Origin: Glaciecola siphonariae
GTDB taxonomy: Bacteria; Pseudomonadota; Gammaproteobacteria; Enterobacterales; Alteromonadaceae
Length of the DNA stretch: 64,000 bases
NCBI RefSeq assembly: GCF_042652645.1
Contig: NZ_JBHSGU010000002.1
Span: forward strand, 992,001 to 1,056,000
Reading direction: 5' to 3'
The notes beneath the pieces were generated by a model that was not told the origin of the DNA, did not search any database, and was given only the letters and a program-made list of their open reading frames with translations. Position 1 is the first letter of the stretch, and the number at the start of each line of letters is the position of its first letter. Shown piece by piece: positions 44,640 to 53,371 of this stretch. Position numbers and translations under genes: made by a program.

Positions 44640-45722
44640 ATGAAAACACCCTTACCATTGTTACCCGGCGAGTCACCCATTCCAAGTGCACCTAACATTG
44701 AGCTTGACGATGGTACAAATTGCATTCCTCAGCATTACTTAAGCTATCAGCACACGATTGAGTCAGTGTCGAACATCGTAGCGGAAATTGAGTACGACCA
44801 ACACTATTTGCTGTTTGTGGACCAAGACAACGGCGGAATATTTTTGCAAGTGGGAATAGTGGGCTTAGACAATTACGTGTGTCCGCAAAAGCAAGACGCG
44901 CACAAAATTGTTTATGGGAGGCGCTGGCGCGTTGAGGCCAACCTTCCCTCTTCTGAAATTATACAAACCGCGTTTTTAGCGCTATGTAAAGCGCGCGAAC
45001 ATGAGATTCGGGAATTGGTTAAATGGCGAAACGGGATAAACACCACAACGCCTTTTAGTTGTCATCATGACTTGCCTTTAATGGCGATGTCTTCGTCAAC
45101 GAAAACACAAATTAATGACAATCAGCAAGCGCAAAGTTTGTCTACCATAAGCAGTCAAAACCAAAGCAGTAAAAATCAAAGCAATCAGCCTCATAATTGT
45201 GAGATGAGTGCGCACGAACAGTCGCTCGCTCATCTGTTTTCATCAATTTCCTACGATGGAGCCCTGTTTTCGCTTCAAGGCATTACCCCCATTGACGATA
45301 CAAACTACTTAATTAAGATTCAGCTGCATGCTCAGGCGATTTGTAAGCTACCAGAAACCCAAAAAGATATGTCATTTTGCTTATTGCTCGAAAGCCTGAA
45401 CCAAGACCATGTACTTTATGCATTCATGGATAAGTTATTAGCCTTAAGTAATCGCCACGTAGAAGAACACTTTTCTTTTAAAGGTTATACGCGGTTCTCT
45501 CGTACAAACAGTATAGAAAAGATTGCTGCCCTGTCGGCGAAAACTCGAAAGCTCGAAACAATAGAGCAGCAGTCTACCTTTAAAGAATTGTTATCTCACT
45601 CCAATTATGAAACCGATTCGACGCGGGTACCTAAGCTAAATGCGGGCAAATTAGGCAGAAAACTGCAGCAACAGCTTGCGCTGTTAAACGTTGGCTCTGG
45701 CATTTTACCCAGCATAAATTAA
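44640..45722 (+). CDS. Uncharacterised soluble protein
   Basis: 360 residues from the ATG at 44640 (MKTPLPLLPGESPIPSAPNI); a GTG at 44616 is possible, and neither has a clear ribosome-binding site. No signal peptide or membrane helix. There are two segments: about 1-150, containing FVDQDNGGIFLQVGIVG and YGRRWRVEANLPSSEI, and about 200-345, joined by a Gln/Ser/Asn-rich linker. Codon use and composition resemble the neighbours. I do not recognise the family. It stands alone between the ychF terminator and the tRNA cluster. Confidence 0.7.
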   Translation: MKTPLPLLPGESPIPSAPNIELDDGTNCIPQHYLSYQHTIESVSNIVAEIEYDQHYLLFVDQDNGGIFLQVGIVGLDNYVCPQKQDAHKIVYGRRWRVEANLPSSEIIQTAFLALCKAREHEIRELVKWRNGINTTTPFSCHHDLPLMAMSSSTKTQINDNQQAQSLSTISSQNQSSKNQSNQPHNCEMSAHEQSLAHLFSSISYDGALFSLQGITPIDDTNYLIKIQLHAQAICKLPETQKDMSFCLLLESLNQDHVLYAFMDKLLALSNRHVEEHFSFKGYTRFSRTNSIEKIAALSAKTRKLETIEQQSTFKELLSHSNYETDSTRVPKLNAGKLGRKLQQQLALLNVGSGILPSIN

Positions 45723-45851
45723 TTGGATTTTGTTAAGTTTACACCAAGCTTGCTTAGAAACTGCGCAACTAACGGGAATAAAGCAAAAAACGGTTGACGA
45801 CCCAATCTCGCTTGCGCATAATACGCGCCACTCCGAAATTGAGGGGAAAAT

Positions 45852-45928
45852 GGCTACGTAGCTCAGCTGGTTAGAGCACATCACTCATAATGATGGGGTC
45901 GCAGGTTCGAGTCCCGCCGTAGCCACCA
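45852..45928 (+). tRNA. tRNA-Met (CAT), elongator
   Basis: 77 bases including encoded CCA. The acceptor stem GGCTACG/CGTAGCC, anticodon loop CTCATAA with CAT, and TTCGAGT T-loop all fold. The first pair G-C marks it as elongator rather than initiator. First of four tRNA genes in the order of the E. coli metT-leuW-glnU-glnW cluster. Confidence 0.93.
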
Positions 45929-45953
45929 TTAATTTCGATAGAGTGTCTAAAAT

Positions 45954-46038
45954 GCGGGAGTGGTGGAATTGGTAGACACGCTGGATTTAGGTTCCAGTGC
46001 TTCACGGCGTGAGAGTTCAAGTCTCTCCTTCCGCACCA
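45954..46038 (+). tRNA. tRNA-Leu (TAG)
   Basis: 85 bases with encoded CCA and a long class II variable arm (TGCTTCACGGCGTG). Acceptor stem GCGGGAG/CTTCCGC allows a G-T pair. Anticodon loop TTTAGGT with TAG reads CUN codons. 25 bases after tRNA-Met. Confidence 0.93.
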
Positions 46039-46062
46039 TTTTAGAAAGCGTTAGAAAGCGAC

Positions 46063-46138
46063 TGGGGTATAGCCAAGTTGGTAAGGCAGCGGGTTTTGAT
46101 CCCGCCATCCGTAGGTTCGAGTCCTGCTACCCCAGCCA
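46063..46138 (+). tRNA. tRNA-Gln (TTG), copy 1
   Basis: 76 bases including CCA. Acceptor TGGGGTA/TACCCCA, anticodon stem GCGGG/CCCGC with loop TTTTGAT (TTG). It is identical to the second copy downstream. The 63-base spacer between copies holds a GGCAC-GCCC-GTGCC hairpin (46164-46177), probably a processing structure. Confidence 0.94.
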
Positions 46139-46201
46139 TTTTCTACGTATTGTTAAACGTCTTGGCACGCCCGTGCCGGACGACCGAAGTTTCCTAACGA
46201 C

Positions 46202-46277
46202 TGGGGTATAGCCAAGTTGGTAAGGCAGCGGGTTTTGATCCCGCCATCCGTAGGTTCGAGTCCTGCTACCCCAGCCA
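46202..46277 (+). tRNA. tRNA-Gln (TTG), copy 2
   Basis: Base-for-base identical to copy 1. A CGAC leader precedes both copies, and similar TACGTATT trailers follow both, so the duplication unit was larger than the tRNA. A T-rich stretch downstream (CTTTTTATG) may end the transcript. Confidence 0.94.
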
Positions 46278-46452
46278 TTTCTTTACGTATTCTTTTTATG
46301 ATAAAGCACAAATCTTAAAGTTTTTGTTGTGCCGTAGTCTATCCATCGCTATTCTTGAACGCCTCAATTATATAGCGTGAGATCATTTTGTGTTTGTTTA
46401 CGTTCAGCTGAGCAAAGACTAAAGGTTTCAAAAATAATAAAAGGACTTATTC

Positions 46453-46917
46453 ATGTACGAAGCAACCGAAGCTCAAGCACCTCAAAATAATCAATTCGAT
46501 GAGCTTATTACTCCCCTTTCCAATACAAAATTTTGGGTAAAACTGTGCGCTATTTTAGGCTTCATCGGTAGCGGCTTTATGCTGCTTTTTGGCCTTCTAA
46601 TTTTAATTGGAATGGGCGGAATGGCTTCTTTTTTTGGTCAGGAAAATAATGGCTTGGCAGGCGGATTCGGTATTTTTGTGGGGATTATGTATATCGTCCT
46701 AGCCGCCATATTTTTTCTACCACCTCTTTTCCTGTTCCGTTACGGCAAAAGCATCAGTAAGGCCGAGAGCTCAAAAAATTATGTTGATATTGTCGATGCG
46801 CTCACACACCAAAAGTCTTTTTGGAAGTTCATTGGCATAATTGTCGTGATCTATTTAGTTATTTTTATATTGAGCATTGCCTTAGCAATCATATTACCTG
46901 CAATAAACAGCCTTTAA
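46453..46917 (+). CDS. DUF5362-type integral membrane protein
   Basis: 154 residues with about four hydrophobic helices (around 28-52, 58-80, 85-98 and 122-150), cytoplasmic Gln/Asn-rich N-terminus. FWVKLCAILGFIGSGFMLLFG fits DUF5362. An AAGGAC ribosome-binding site is present. Function unknown. It lies 36 bases upstream of a sodium/alanine-type symporter on the same strand, so co-expression is likely. Confidence 0.75.
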   Translation: MYEATEAQAPQNNQFDELITPLSNTKFWVKLCAILGFIGSGFMLLFGLLILIGMGGMASFFGQENNGLAGGFGIFVGIMYIVLAAIFFLPPLFLFRYGKSISKAESSKNYVDIVDALTHQKSFWKFIGIIVVIYLVIFILSIALAIILPAINSL

Positions 46918-46953
46918 TAACGCATAATCACAACGCTGTGATGAGGATATCTT

Positions 46954-48372
46954 TTGATTAATGAAGTAGTCGGGTTCGTCAACAATATTCTATGGGGCCA
47001 AGGCCAAATATTAATATACATGCTGCTCATTGCAGGCGTGTGGTTTACGTTTCGCTTAAAATTCATCCAAATTTTGGATTTTAAGCATATGTTCTCATTG
47101 CTTAAAAACAGCAACACCGCAGATAAAGAAGGCATTAGTTCGTTTCAAGCATTGTGTACGAGTTTGTCGGCGCGTGTAGGAACCGGTAATCTTGCAGGCG
47201 TCGCGGTTGCCATATCGCTTGGCGGTGCTGGCGCGATTTTTTGGATGTGGGTTATTGCGATACTCGGCATGGCCACAGGCTATGCTGAATCAGTGCTTGG
47301 GCAAGCATACAAAATTAAAGATTCTGATGGACAGTTTAGAGGCGGGCCGGCCTATTACATCAAGCAAGGCTTAAAAAACTCTTGGTTTGCGGTGCTGTTT
47401 GCCTTGTGTTTATTTTTTGGCTACGGCTTTGTATTTAGCGCGGTGCAGGCGAATACAATCACCGATGCGTTTAACAATAGTTATAACATACCTACCCACT
47501 ACACCGGGTTGGTCATTGTGCTTGTTGCAGGCTTAATTGTCGTGGGTGGTCTTCGTGCAATCGCCAAATTTGCTGAGTGGATTGTGCCATTTATGGGCAT
47601 TACTTATGTGTTGGTTGCCATGGTCATTACTATCATCAATATTCAGCTATTGCCCGGTGTCCTTTGGGATATTATTACATCTGCTTTTGGATTACAGGAG
47701 GCCGGTGCAGGCGCGTTCGCAGCGGCGGTTAAAAACGGCATTCAGCGAGGGCTCTACTCAAATGAGGCCGGCTCAGGTAGCGTGCCCCAGGCTGCTGCAA
47801 GTGCAAGCCCACAACCTAATCATCCAGCCTCTCAGGGCTACATTCAAATGCTTGGCGTATTCTTAGATACGATGATTTTATGTACCGCTACCGCCTTTAT
47901 TATTCTATTAGGTACCGATACCTCCATCGGGCAAATGGAAGGAATACGACTTACACAAACCGCAATGGAAAATCATTTAGGCGGCATTGGCGCAGACTTT
48001 GTGGCCGCTGCCATCGGCTTCTTTGCCTTTACTTCGGTGGTTGCAAATTATGCCTATGGCGAAGCAAACCTGCATATGTTTAAGCTCGATAACAAACCAG
48101 GCCGCGCCTTTTTTACGGCCGGTTATCTAGCGATGATCCTATGGGGCTCTATGGCCTCACTGCCAACCGTTTGGGCGATGGCCGATATGGCCCTCGGATT
48201 GATGACAGTGGTAAACGTGATTGCCATCGTACTGCTCACGCCCACCATTGTCGCTATCACCAAAGACTATCGTCAGAAACGCCAAGCCGTGGGCGCTATA
48301 ACCTTTGATGCGAAAGACTGTGAGCTTCAAGGCGAGTTGGAAGAAAACACAATTTGGACAGGCAAGCCATAA
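46954..48372 (+). CDS. Alanine/glycine:cation symporter (AGCS family)
   Basis: Sodium- or proton-coupled uptake of alanine or glycine, inner membrane. 472 residues with about ten to eleven membrane helices. FQALCTSLSARVGTGNLAGVAVAISLGG and GLYSNEAGSGSVPQAAAS are family signatures, holding substrate and sodium contacts in AgcS-type proteins. The start is a TTG at 46954, with GAGG eight bases upstream; no in-frame ATG exists before the first helix. A short palindrome (48361-48380) overlaps the stop codon. Confidence 0.93.
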   Translation: MINEVVGFVNNILWGQGQILIYMLLIAGVWFTFRLKFIQILDFKHMFSLLKNSNTADKEGISSFQALCTSLSARVGTGNLAGVAVAISLGGAGAIFWMWVIAILGMATGYAESVLGQAYKIKDSDGQFRGGPAYYIKQGLKNSWFAVLFALCLFFGYGFVFSAVQANTITDAFNNSYNIPTHYTGLVIVLVAGLIVVGGLRAIAKFAEWIVPFMGITYVLVAMVITIINIQLLPGVLWDIITSAFGLQEAGAGAFAAAVKNGIQRGLYSNEAGSGSVPQAAASASPQPNHPASQGYIQMLGVFLDTMILCTATAFIILLGTDTSIGQMEGIRLTQTAMENHLGGIGADFVAAAIGFFAFTSVVANYAYGEANLHMFKLDNKPGRAFFTAGYLAMILWGSMASLPTVWAMADMALGLMTVVNVIAIVLLTPTIVAITKDYRQKRQAVGAITFDAKDCELQGELEENTIWTGKP

Positions 48373-48380
48373 GGCTTGCC
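48361..48380. repeat. Hairpin overlapping the symporter stop codon
   Basis: GGCAAGCC-ATAA-GGCTTGCC has perfect 8-base arms; the TAA stop lies in the loop. It has no T tract, so it may be a weak terminator or a 3'-end structure. Confidence 0.5.
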
Positions 48381-48412
48381 CTTGGCCAGACCTTGGCTAG
48401 ACCAAACGAAAG

Positions 48413-48586
48413 TCAGAAGAGATAAAACAATAGCTGTATCACCATAGCGATAATGATCAGCGGAAGAATAATTCGAGCCATCTTTGATGAGGCTTCATTT
48501 GATACTCGCATTCCAGATTTTTCTATCAGCGGCACAATAATAATCAGTGCCAAAAACAATACGCCTAATATCACCAATACATTCAT
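48413..48586 (-). CDS. 57-residue two-helix membrane protein downstream of ubiF
   Basis: A complete frame from ATG 48586 to TGA encodes 57 residues: a first hydrophobic helix (2-20, NVLVILGVLFLALIIIVPL), a charged loop (EKSGMRVSNEASSKMAR), and a second helix (38-56, IILPLIIIAMVIQLLFYLF). It begins 28 bases after the ubiF stop on the same strand, with AGGA 11 bases upstream of the ATG. The clear helix-loop-helix pattern with a basic loop argues for a real gene. I know no named family. Confidence 0.65.
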   Translation of the reverse strand: MNVLVILGVLFLALIIIVPLIEKSGMRVSNEASSKMARIILPLIIIAMVIQLLFYLF

Positions 48587-48614
48587 TTCTTAACTCATCC
48601 TATTCAAGCAATAC

Positions 48615-49784
48615 CTAAAGACCCATCGCGTACTTAAGCGCTTTGTTCTTTAGAGGACCGGCCTTTTCAGCCGCGCCCAATGCAAAGTTTCGCACTGTTT
48701 TTAATACGGTATTGTTGTTACTAAAGGTCGCATATAGCGCGTCCATCGTCGACATCATCAATAAATTTTGCCCACGGCGCGCTTTTTCATATGCGGCAAA
48801 AGCATGTTCGAGCTCACCGATACTATGCGCTTGAAGACTTTGGGCAAGTGCCGTAACGTCTTTAAAGCCTAAGTTAACGCCCTGCCCGGCCAAAGGATTT
48901 ATCGTATGTGCAGCGTCACCCACCAGCACGGCTTTGTGCTTATAGTATCGCGTTGTGTGCATACGTCGTAAACCGAAGCCCGCTTGACTGCAGACTTCAA
49001 AATCACCCAAGGTACTCGGAAATTTTTTTACAATGGCTTCCTTGAGCTGTGCGTTGTCCATATTCGAAATAGCGCTTGAGCGCTCGGCGCTGTCGTACCA
49101 AACCAGGCTCGCATAATCGTCATGCATGGGCAATAAAGCGACCGGTCCGCTCGGGGTAAATTGCTGCCAAGTCATGTCTTCAATTGCGTTTTTCATTTTA
49201 ACCAACACAAGGTTGGCGTGCTGAGAATAGTCCCAACCTACTTGGCCGATGCCCGCAACGCTGCGCACCTGCGACTGAGCACCATCTGCGCCAGCAATAA
49301 AATGCGCCTGAATATGCTCGCCAGACGCTAACTGCACCAAGCCTTGTTGAACATCAATGCTGCTTGCACTTGAGTTGAATATTGTTACCGATTCAGCAAA
49401 GTGCCCTGAGATGCTTTTCAGCAATGCTAGCTGAATGACGCGATTCTCAGCAAATATACCAAGCTGCGGTTCGTCCACATCCTTTGCACTAAACTGGGTT
49501 TTTGCAGCTTCGTCTTCCCACACCATGAGTGCATCGTACTTGCGATAGCGCATCGACTTTATTTCATCTAAGGCATGCACACTGCTTAACAAATCGATGC
49601 TATGTTTGTTTAAGGCAGACACGCGCAAGTCGGGGCTCTCTTGTGCGTTAAATGGATGCGGTAAATACGGTTCGATTAGCGCTACGCGCATTCCGTTATT
49701 GGCTAACACGCAGGCAAGCGCGGCCCCCACCATTCCAGCGCCTAAAATACAGACGTCAAATTCAAGTCTACCTTGTATTGCCAA
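48615..49784 (-). CDS. ubiF: UbiH/UbiF/VisC family FAD-dependent ubiquinone hydroxylase, likely UbiF
   Basis: 389 residues. CILGAGMVGAALACVLA binds FAD, GADGAQSQVRSVAGI is the DG motif, and LVGDAAHTINPLAGQGVNLGFKD is the second FAD motif. UbiF hydroxylates C6 of the ubiquinone ring. The family contains several ring hydroxylases; I choose UbiF because the gene is next to the tRNA cluster and divergent from miaB-ybeZ-ybeY-corC-lnt exactly as in E. coli. Confidence 0.88.
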   Translation of the reverse strand: MAIQGRLEFDVCILGAGMVGAALACVLANNGMRVALIEPYLPHPFNAQESPDLRVSALNKHSIDLLSSVHALDEIKSMRYRKYDALMVWEDEAAKTQFSAKDVDEPQLGIFAENRVIQLALLKSISGHFAESVTIFNSSASSIDVQQGLVQLASGEHIQAHFIAGADGAQSQVRSVAGIGQVGWDYSQHANLVLVKMKNAIEDMTWQQFTPSGPVALLPMHDDYASLVWYDSAERSSAISNMDNAQLKEAIVKKFPSTLGDFEVCSQAGFGLRRMHTTRYYKHKAVLVGDAAHTINPLAGQGVNLGFKDVTALAQSLQAHSIGELEHAFAAYEKARRGQNLLMMSTMDALYATFSNNNTVLKTVRNFALGAAEKAGPLKNKALKYAMGL

Positions 49785-50286
49785 ATCCTAGCTCCTTTTT
49801 ATTCACAACCCTGCACACTTCTTAAGCGCCCGTCTGGTTCATGGTTCATGATACATGCTTTATTCCCACAAAATGTGCATAGAAACAGTGGGTAAACACC
49901 AAGGCAGAGCTGACTTTCAGAGTTAGCATGCAGAGCTGTCATGCAGAGCTCTCTCAATCAACTATTAGGCCTTTATTTATGCTTAGTAAAATGTCTTTCA
50001 GCACTTTAATAACAACGTATTCATCTTACTACGTCAGTATGCCATAGGTCGGGTAGTAAGCAACAAATGTGAAGCTTGTATCAGCTTGTTTACTCGATGG
50101 ATTTTATAGGCCTGCCGATTCGGCATTTTCTAAGTATCGCTACCCTAGCTAATTGCACCTAAAAGCGGTAAAATTGACGGCTATCTTTTGAATCCTGTGT
50201 TAGCGAGCGCGGGTGCGTTCAGACGTATTGTAAGAGTCTGTTGCCCGAGCCTCATTAATCACACTACATGTTGTAAACTAATTGAT
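49785..50286. other. Divergent ubiF / miaB control region
   Basis: No gene is seen. Near 49904-49952 the word GCAGAGCT occurs three times, with ATGCAGAGCT twice, a short direct-repeat cluster of unknown meaning. An in-frame miaB extension to 50188 shows no MiaB similarity. No clear promoter could be assigned. Confidence 0.5.
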
Positions 50287-51726
50287 ATGAACAAAAATAT
50301 GGGTAAAAAGCTGTATATCAAAACATGGGGTTGCCAAATGAACGAGTATGACTCGGAAAAAATGGCTGACTTACTTGATGCAACCCATGGCTACACTGAA
50401 GCGCAAGAAGCTGAAGATGCAGACGTAATTTTGTTAAACACCTGCTCGATTCGAGAGAAGGCCCAAGAAAAGGTATTTCATCAGCTAGGGCGCTGGAAGA
50501 ATCTGAAAAAATCAAAGCCGGAGCTTATTATCGGCGTGGGCGGTTGTGTTGCCTCTCAAGAAGGCGCCGAAATAAGAAAGCGCGCGCCTTATGTTGATAT
50601 TGTGTTTGGCCCACAAACACTACATCGCCTGCCAGAAATGATAAAACAAATTCAAGGCGGTAATAAATCGGTAGTAGACGTTAGTTTCCCTGAAATCGAA
50701 AAATTTGACCGCCTGCCCGAGCCACGAGCAGATGGTCCAACAGCATTTGTGTCGATTATGGAAGGATGCTCAAAATACTGTAGCTTCTGCGTAGTGCCAT
50801 ACACCCGAGGCGAGGAAGTCAGCAGACCGGTAGACGATGTACTACTAGAAGTCGCGCAATTAGCATCTCAAGGTGTGCGAGAAGTTAATTTACTTGGTCA
50901 GAATGTTAACGCCTTTAGAGGTGAGCATCATGACGGCAGTATTTGCCGCTTTGCCGAATTACTTGAGTTGGTCGCCAGCATCGACGGCATCGACCGCATC
51001 CGCTATACCACCTCTCATCCGGTTGAGTTTACCGACGACATCATTGAAGCTTATCGCAATATTCCCGAGTTAGTTGACCACCTGCACCTGCCTGTACAAA
51101 GCGGATCAGACCGCATTTTAACGATGATGAAACGTGGGCACACGGCCATTGAATATAAAAGTACCATCCGCAAACTCAAAAAAGTACGACCTAATCTTTG
51201 CATGAGCTCAGATTTCATTATTGGTTTCCCGGGAGAAACCCAAGAAGACTTTGAAGCGACGATGGACTTAATAAGCTTTGTTGGTTACGACATGAGCTTT
51301 AGTTTTATTTACAGCGCACGCCCCGGTACGCCTGCTGCTGATATTGTTGACGATGTTAGCGAAGAAACTAAAAAGGGGCGTTTGCACATACTTCAACAGC
51401 GCATTAATCAAAATGCCCAGCAGATAGCGCGTAACATGCTAGGTACTGTGCAAAGAATATTGGTGGAAGGCACATCTAAAAAAGACGCCGAAGAATTAAC
51501 CGGACGCACAGAAAATAATCGTGTGGTCAATTTCAAAGGCACCCCCGACATGATCGGTGAGTTTGTTGATGTGGAAGTGACCGATGTATTTAGTAATTCA
51601 CTGCGCGGTGATGTGGTAAGTCGAGAGTCAGAAATGGGTTTAAGAGTTGCGATTTCGCCCCATAGTATACTCGCCAAGCAACCAAAACCTGACACCTTGG
51701 GCGTAATTCAAGTTACCCCAGTATAA
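50287..51726 (+). CDS. miaB: tRNA-2-methylthio-N6-dimethylallyladenosine synthase
   Basis: Radical SAM methylthiotransferase modifying A37 of tRNAs that read U-starting codons, including the Leu family. 479 residues from ATG 50287; ATG 50299 (MGKKLYIKTWGCQMNEYD) is equally plausible, since neither has a good ribosome-binding site. The N-terminal cluster cysteines are in WGCQMN, LLNTCSIRE and GGCVASQEG; the radical SAM cluster in GCSKYCSFCVVPY; a TRAM domain ends the protein. Confidence 0.96.
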   Translation: MNKNMGKKLYIKTWGCQMNEYDSEKMADLLDATHGYTEAQEAEDADVILLNTCSIREKAQEKVFHQLGRWKNLKKSKPELIIGVGGCVASQEGAEIRKRAPYVDIVFGPQTLHRLPEMIKQIQGGNKSVVDVSFPEIEKFDRLPEPRADGPTAFVSIMEGCSKYCSFCVVPYTRGEEVSRPVDDVLLEVAQLASQGVREVNLLGQNVNAFRGEHHDGSICRFAELLELVASIDGIDRIRYTTSHPVEFTDDIIEAYRNIPELVDHLHLPVQSGSDRILTMMKRGHTAIEYKSTIRKLKKVRPNLCMSSDFIIGFPGETQEDFEATMDLISFVGYDMSFSFIYSARPGTPAADIVDDVSEETKKGRLHILQQRINQNAQQIARNMLGTVQRILVEGTSKKDAEELTGRTENNRVVNFKGTPDMIGEFVDVEVTDVFSNSLRGDVVSRESEMGLRVAISPHSILAKQPKPDTLGVIQVTPV

Positions 51727-51762
51727 TTCAGTTAAGTATTTTCATTTTTTTAGGAATCAATA

Positions 51763-52827
51763 TTGAGCAATCTTGTTAGCAATAAAATTGTATTAGAGCC
51801 AGAAGACAGTAAGCGTTTAGTTAGTTTATGCGGGCCCTTCGATGACAACATCAAACAAATTGAACGTCGTCTGGGCGTAGAAATTACCTATCGTAATAAC
51901 CAGTTTAACGTGTTGGGAGACCCTCAACAGGCAAATGGTGCAAGCGAGTTGCTCAAGCTACTATACATAGAGACTCAGCCGGTAAAAGGCAGTATTCCTT
52001 CACTGGAGCCGAATCAAGTACATTTAGCGATACAAGAAGCCAAATGCCTTGAGCGAGCCGAGGCCGGCGATTATGGCAAAGAAGTACATATCAAGACAAA
52101 GCGTGGCGTAATTAAGCCGCGTAATCCTAATCAGTCTAAGTATGTTGCCAATGTGATTAATCACGACATCACCTTTGGCATAGGCCCTGCTGGTACAGGT
52201 AAAACCTATTTAGCGGTAGCATGTGCGGTCGACGCACTTGAGCGTCAAGAAATTAGACGCATCTTGCTCACACGCCCAGCAGTTGAAGCTGGCGAAAAGC
52301 TTGGGTTTTTACCCGGTGATTTATCACAAAAGGTTGACCCTTATCTGCGCCCTCTCTACGACGCTCTGTTCGAGATGCTGGGCTTTGAAAAAGTAGAAAA
52401 GCTCATTGAGCGTAATGTTATTGAAGTAGCACCTCTTGCCTATATGCGCGGCCGCACGCTCAATGATGCTTTTATTATTTTAGATGAATCTCAAAACACT
52501 ACCTCAGAACAAATGAAAATGTTCTTAACGCGCATAGGTTTTAACTCGCGAGCGGTGATTACAGGAGACATTACTCAGGTAGATTTGCCCCGCGGTGTGC
52601 GCTCGGGCCTACGCCACGCCATCGACGTGCTAAGCGATGTAAACGATATCTCGTTTAATTTCTTTACCGCAAATGATGTAGTGCGCCACCCCGTCGTTGC
52701 GCGCATAGTTCAAGCTTATGAAGATTACGACGCAGAGCAAGAAACGATTAAACAAGCTGAAAAGGCAGCGCGCTTAAAACAAGCACAACAAAACGCGCCG
52801 CAATCTGGAAACGACAACAGCCAGTGA
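51763..52827 (+). CDS. ybeZ: PhoH-like ATPase YbeZ
   Basis: 354 residues. N-terminal KH-like part, then a P-loop ATPase with GIGPAGTGKTYLAVACAV and Walker B IILDESQNTT, the PhoH family core. It works with YbeY in rRNA or RNA metabolism; E. coli YbeZ binds YbeY. The start is TTG 51763 with AGGA eight bases upstream, and there is no better ATG. Its stop overlaps the ybeY GTG start as GTGA. Confidence 0.94.
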   Translation: MSNLVSNKIVLEPEDSKRLVSLCGPFDDNIKQIERRLGVEITYRNNQFNVLGDPQQANGASELLKLLYIETQPVKGSIPSLEPNQVHLAIQEAKCLERAEAGDYGKEVHIKTKRGVIKPRNPNQSKYVANVINHDITFGIGPAGTGKTYLAVACAVDALERQEIRRILLTRPAVEAGEKLGFLPGDLSQKVDPYLRPLYDALFEMLGFEKVEKLIERNVIEVAPLAYMRGRTLNDAFIILDESQNTTSEQMKMFLTRIGFNSRAVITGDITQVDLPRGVRSGLRHAIDVLSDVNDISFNFFTANDVVRHPVVARIVQAYEDYDAEQETIKQAEKAARLKQAQQNAPQSGNDNSQ

Positions 52828-53336
52828 GCAAGCCCAGCGCAATCTTATATCTGAGCCTAGGCGACGACTTAGAGGCCGTTAGTGCGTCGGACTTGCCCAG
52901 CGAGGCAGACTTGCTGGGCGCGGTCGAGGCGGCACTGGCGCATATAAAACACATCCAAAAAAACAAAAGCGTTGTTGAGCAACGCCCATTAGAGCTAGGT
53001 ATTAGAATTGTGAGTCGCGGTGAATCGCGCGAGCTGAATCACACTTACCGACACAAAGATGCGCCCACCAATGTGCTGTCTTTTCCAGCTGAAACGCCTG
53101 ATTACGTTGAGTCTGATTACCTTGGCGATTTAGCCATCTGCGCACAAGTCATTCAGCAAGAAGCGCAAGATCAAGAAAAAGAAATAAGCCACCATTGGAC
53201 ACATATGTGTGTGCATGGGCTCTTGCATTTGTTAGGCTACGACCATATAGACGATACGGAAGCACAAGAAATGGAGGCTATAGAAATAGCCATACTAGAC
53301 GCTTTAGGTATTGACGACCCGTACACAATTCGATAA
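52824..53336 (+). CDS. ybeY: Endoribonuclease YbeY
   Basis: Single-strand RNase for 16S rRNA 3' maturation and ribosome quality control. 170 residues. The three-histidine zinc motif is in HMCVHGLLHLLGYDH, and the conserved arginine in SRGESRELNHTYRHKD. It starts with GTG overlapping the ybeZ stop, giving translational coupling with its partner. Confidence 0.95.
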   Translation: MSKPSAILYLSLGDDLEAVSASDLPSEADLLGAVEAALAHIKHIQKNKSVVEQRPLELGIRIVSRGESRELNHTYRHKDAPTNVLSFPAETPDYVESDYLGDLAICAQVIQQEAQDQEKEISHHWTHMCVHGLLHLLGYDHIDDTEAQEMEAIEIAILDALGIDDPYTIR

Positions 53337-53371
53337 GTATATAATTTAAACAAGGCAATATTGACAGGAAC

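Noticed and set aside
45960..46211. An 83-residue open frame across the tRNA genes
   Set aside because: It runs through tRNA-Leu and tRNA-Gln sequence and has no coding character; the tRNA folds explain the region.
46278..46452. Possible glycine riboswitch before the DUF5362-symporter pair
   Set aside because: None of the conserved glycine aptamer sequence or pairings could be recognised in this 175-base stretch.
49904..49952. GCAGAGCT direct repeats as a mobile element end or origin
   Set aside because: Three copies of an eight-base word without terminal inverted repeats, DnaA boxes or target duplication are not enough.
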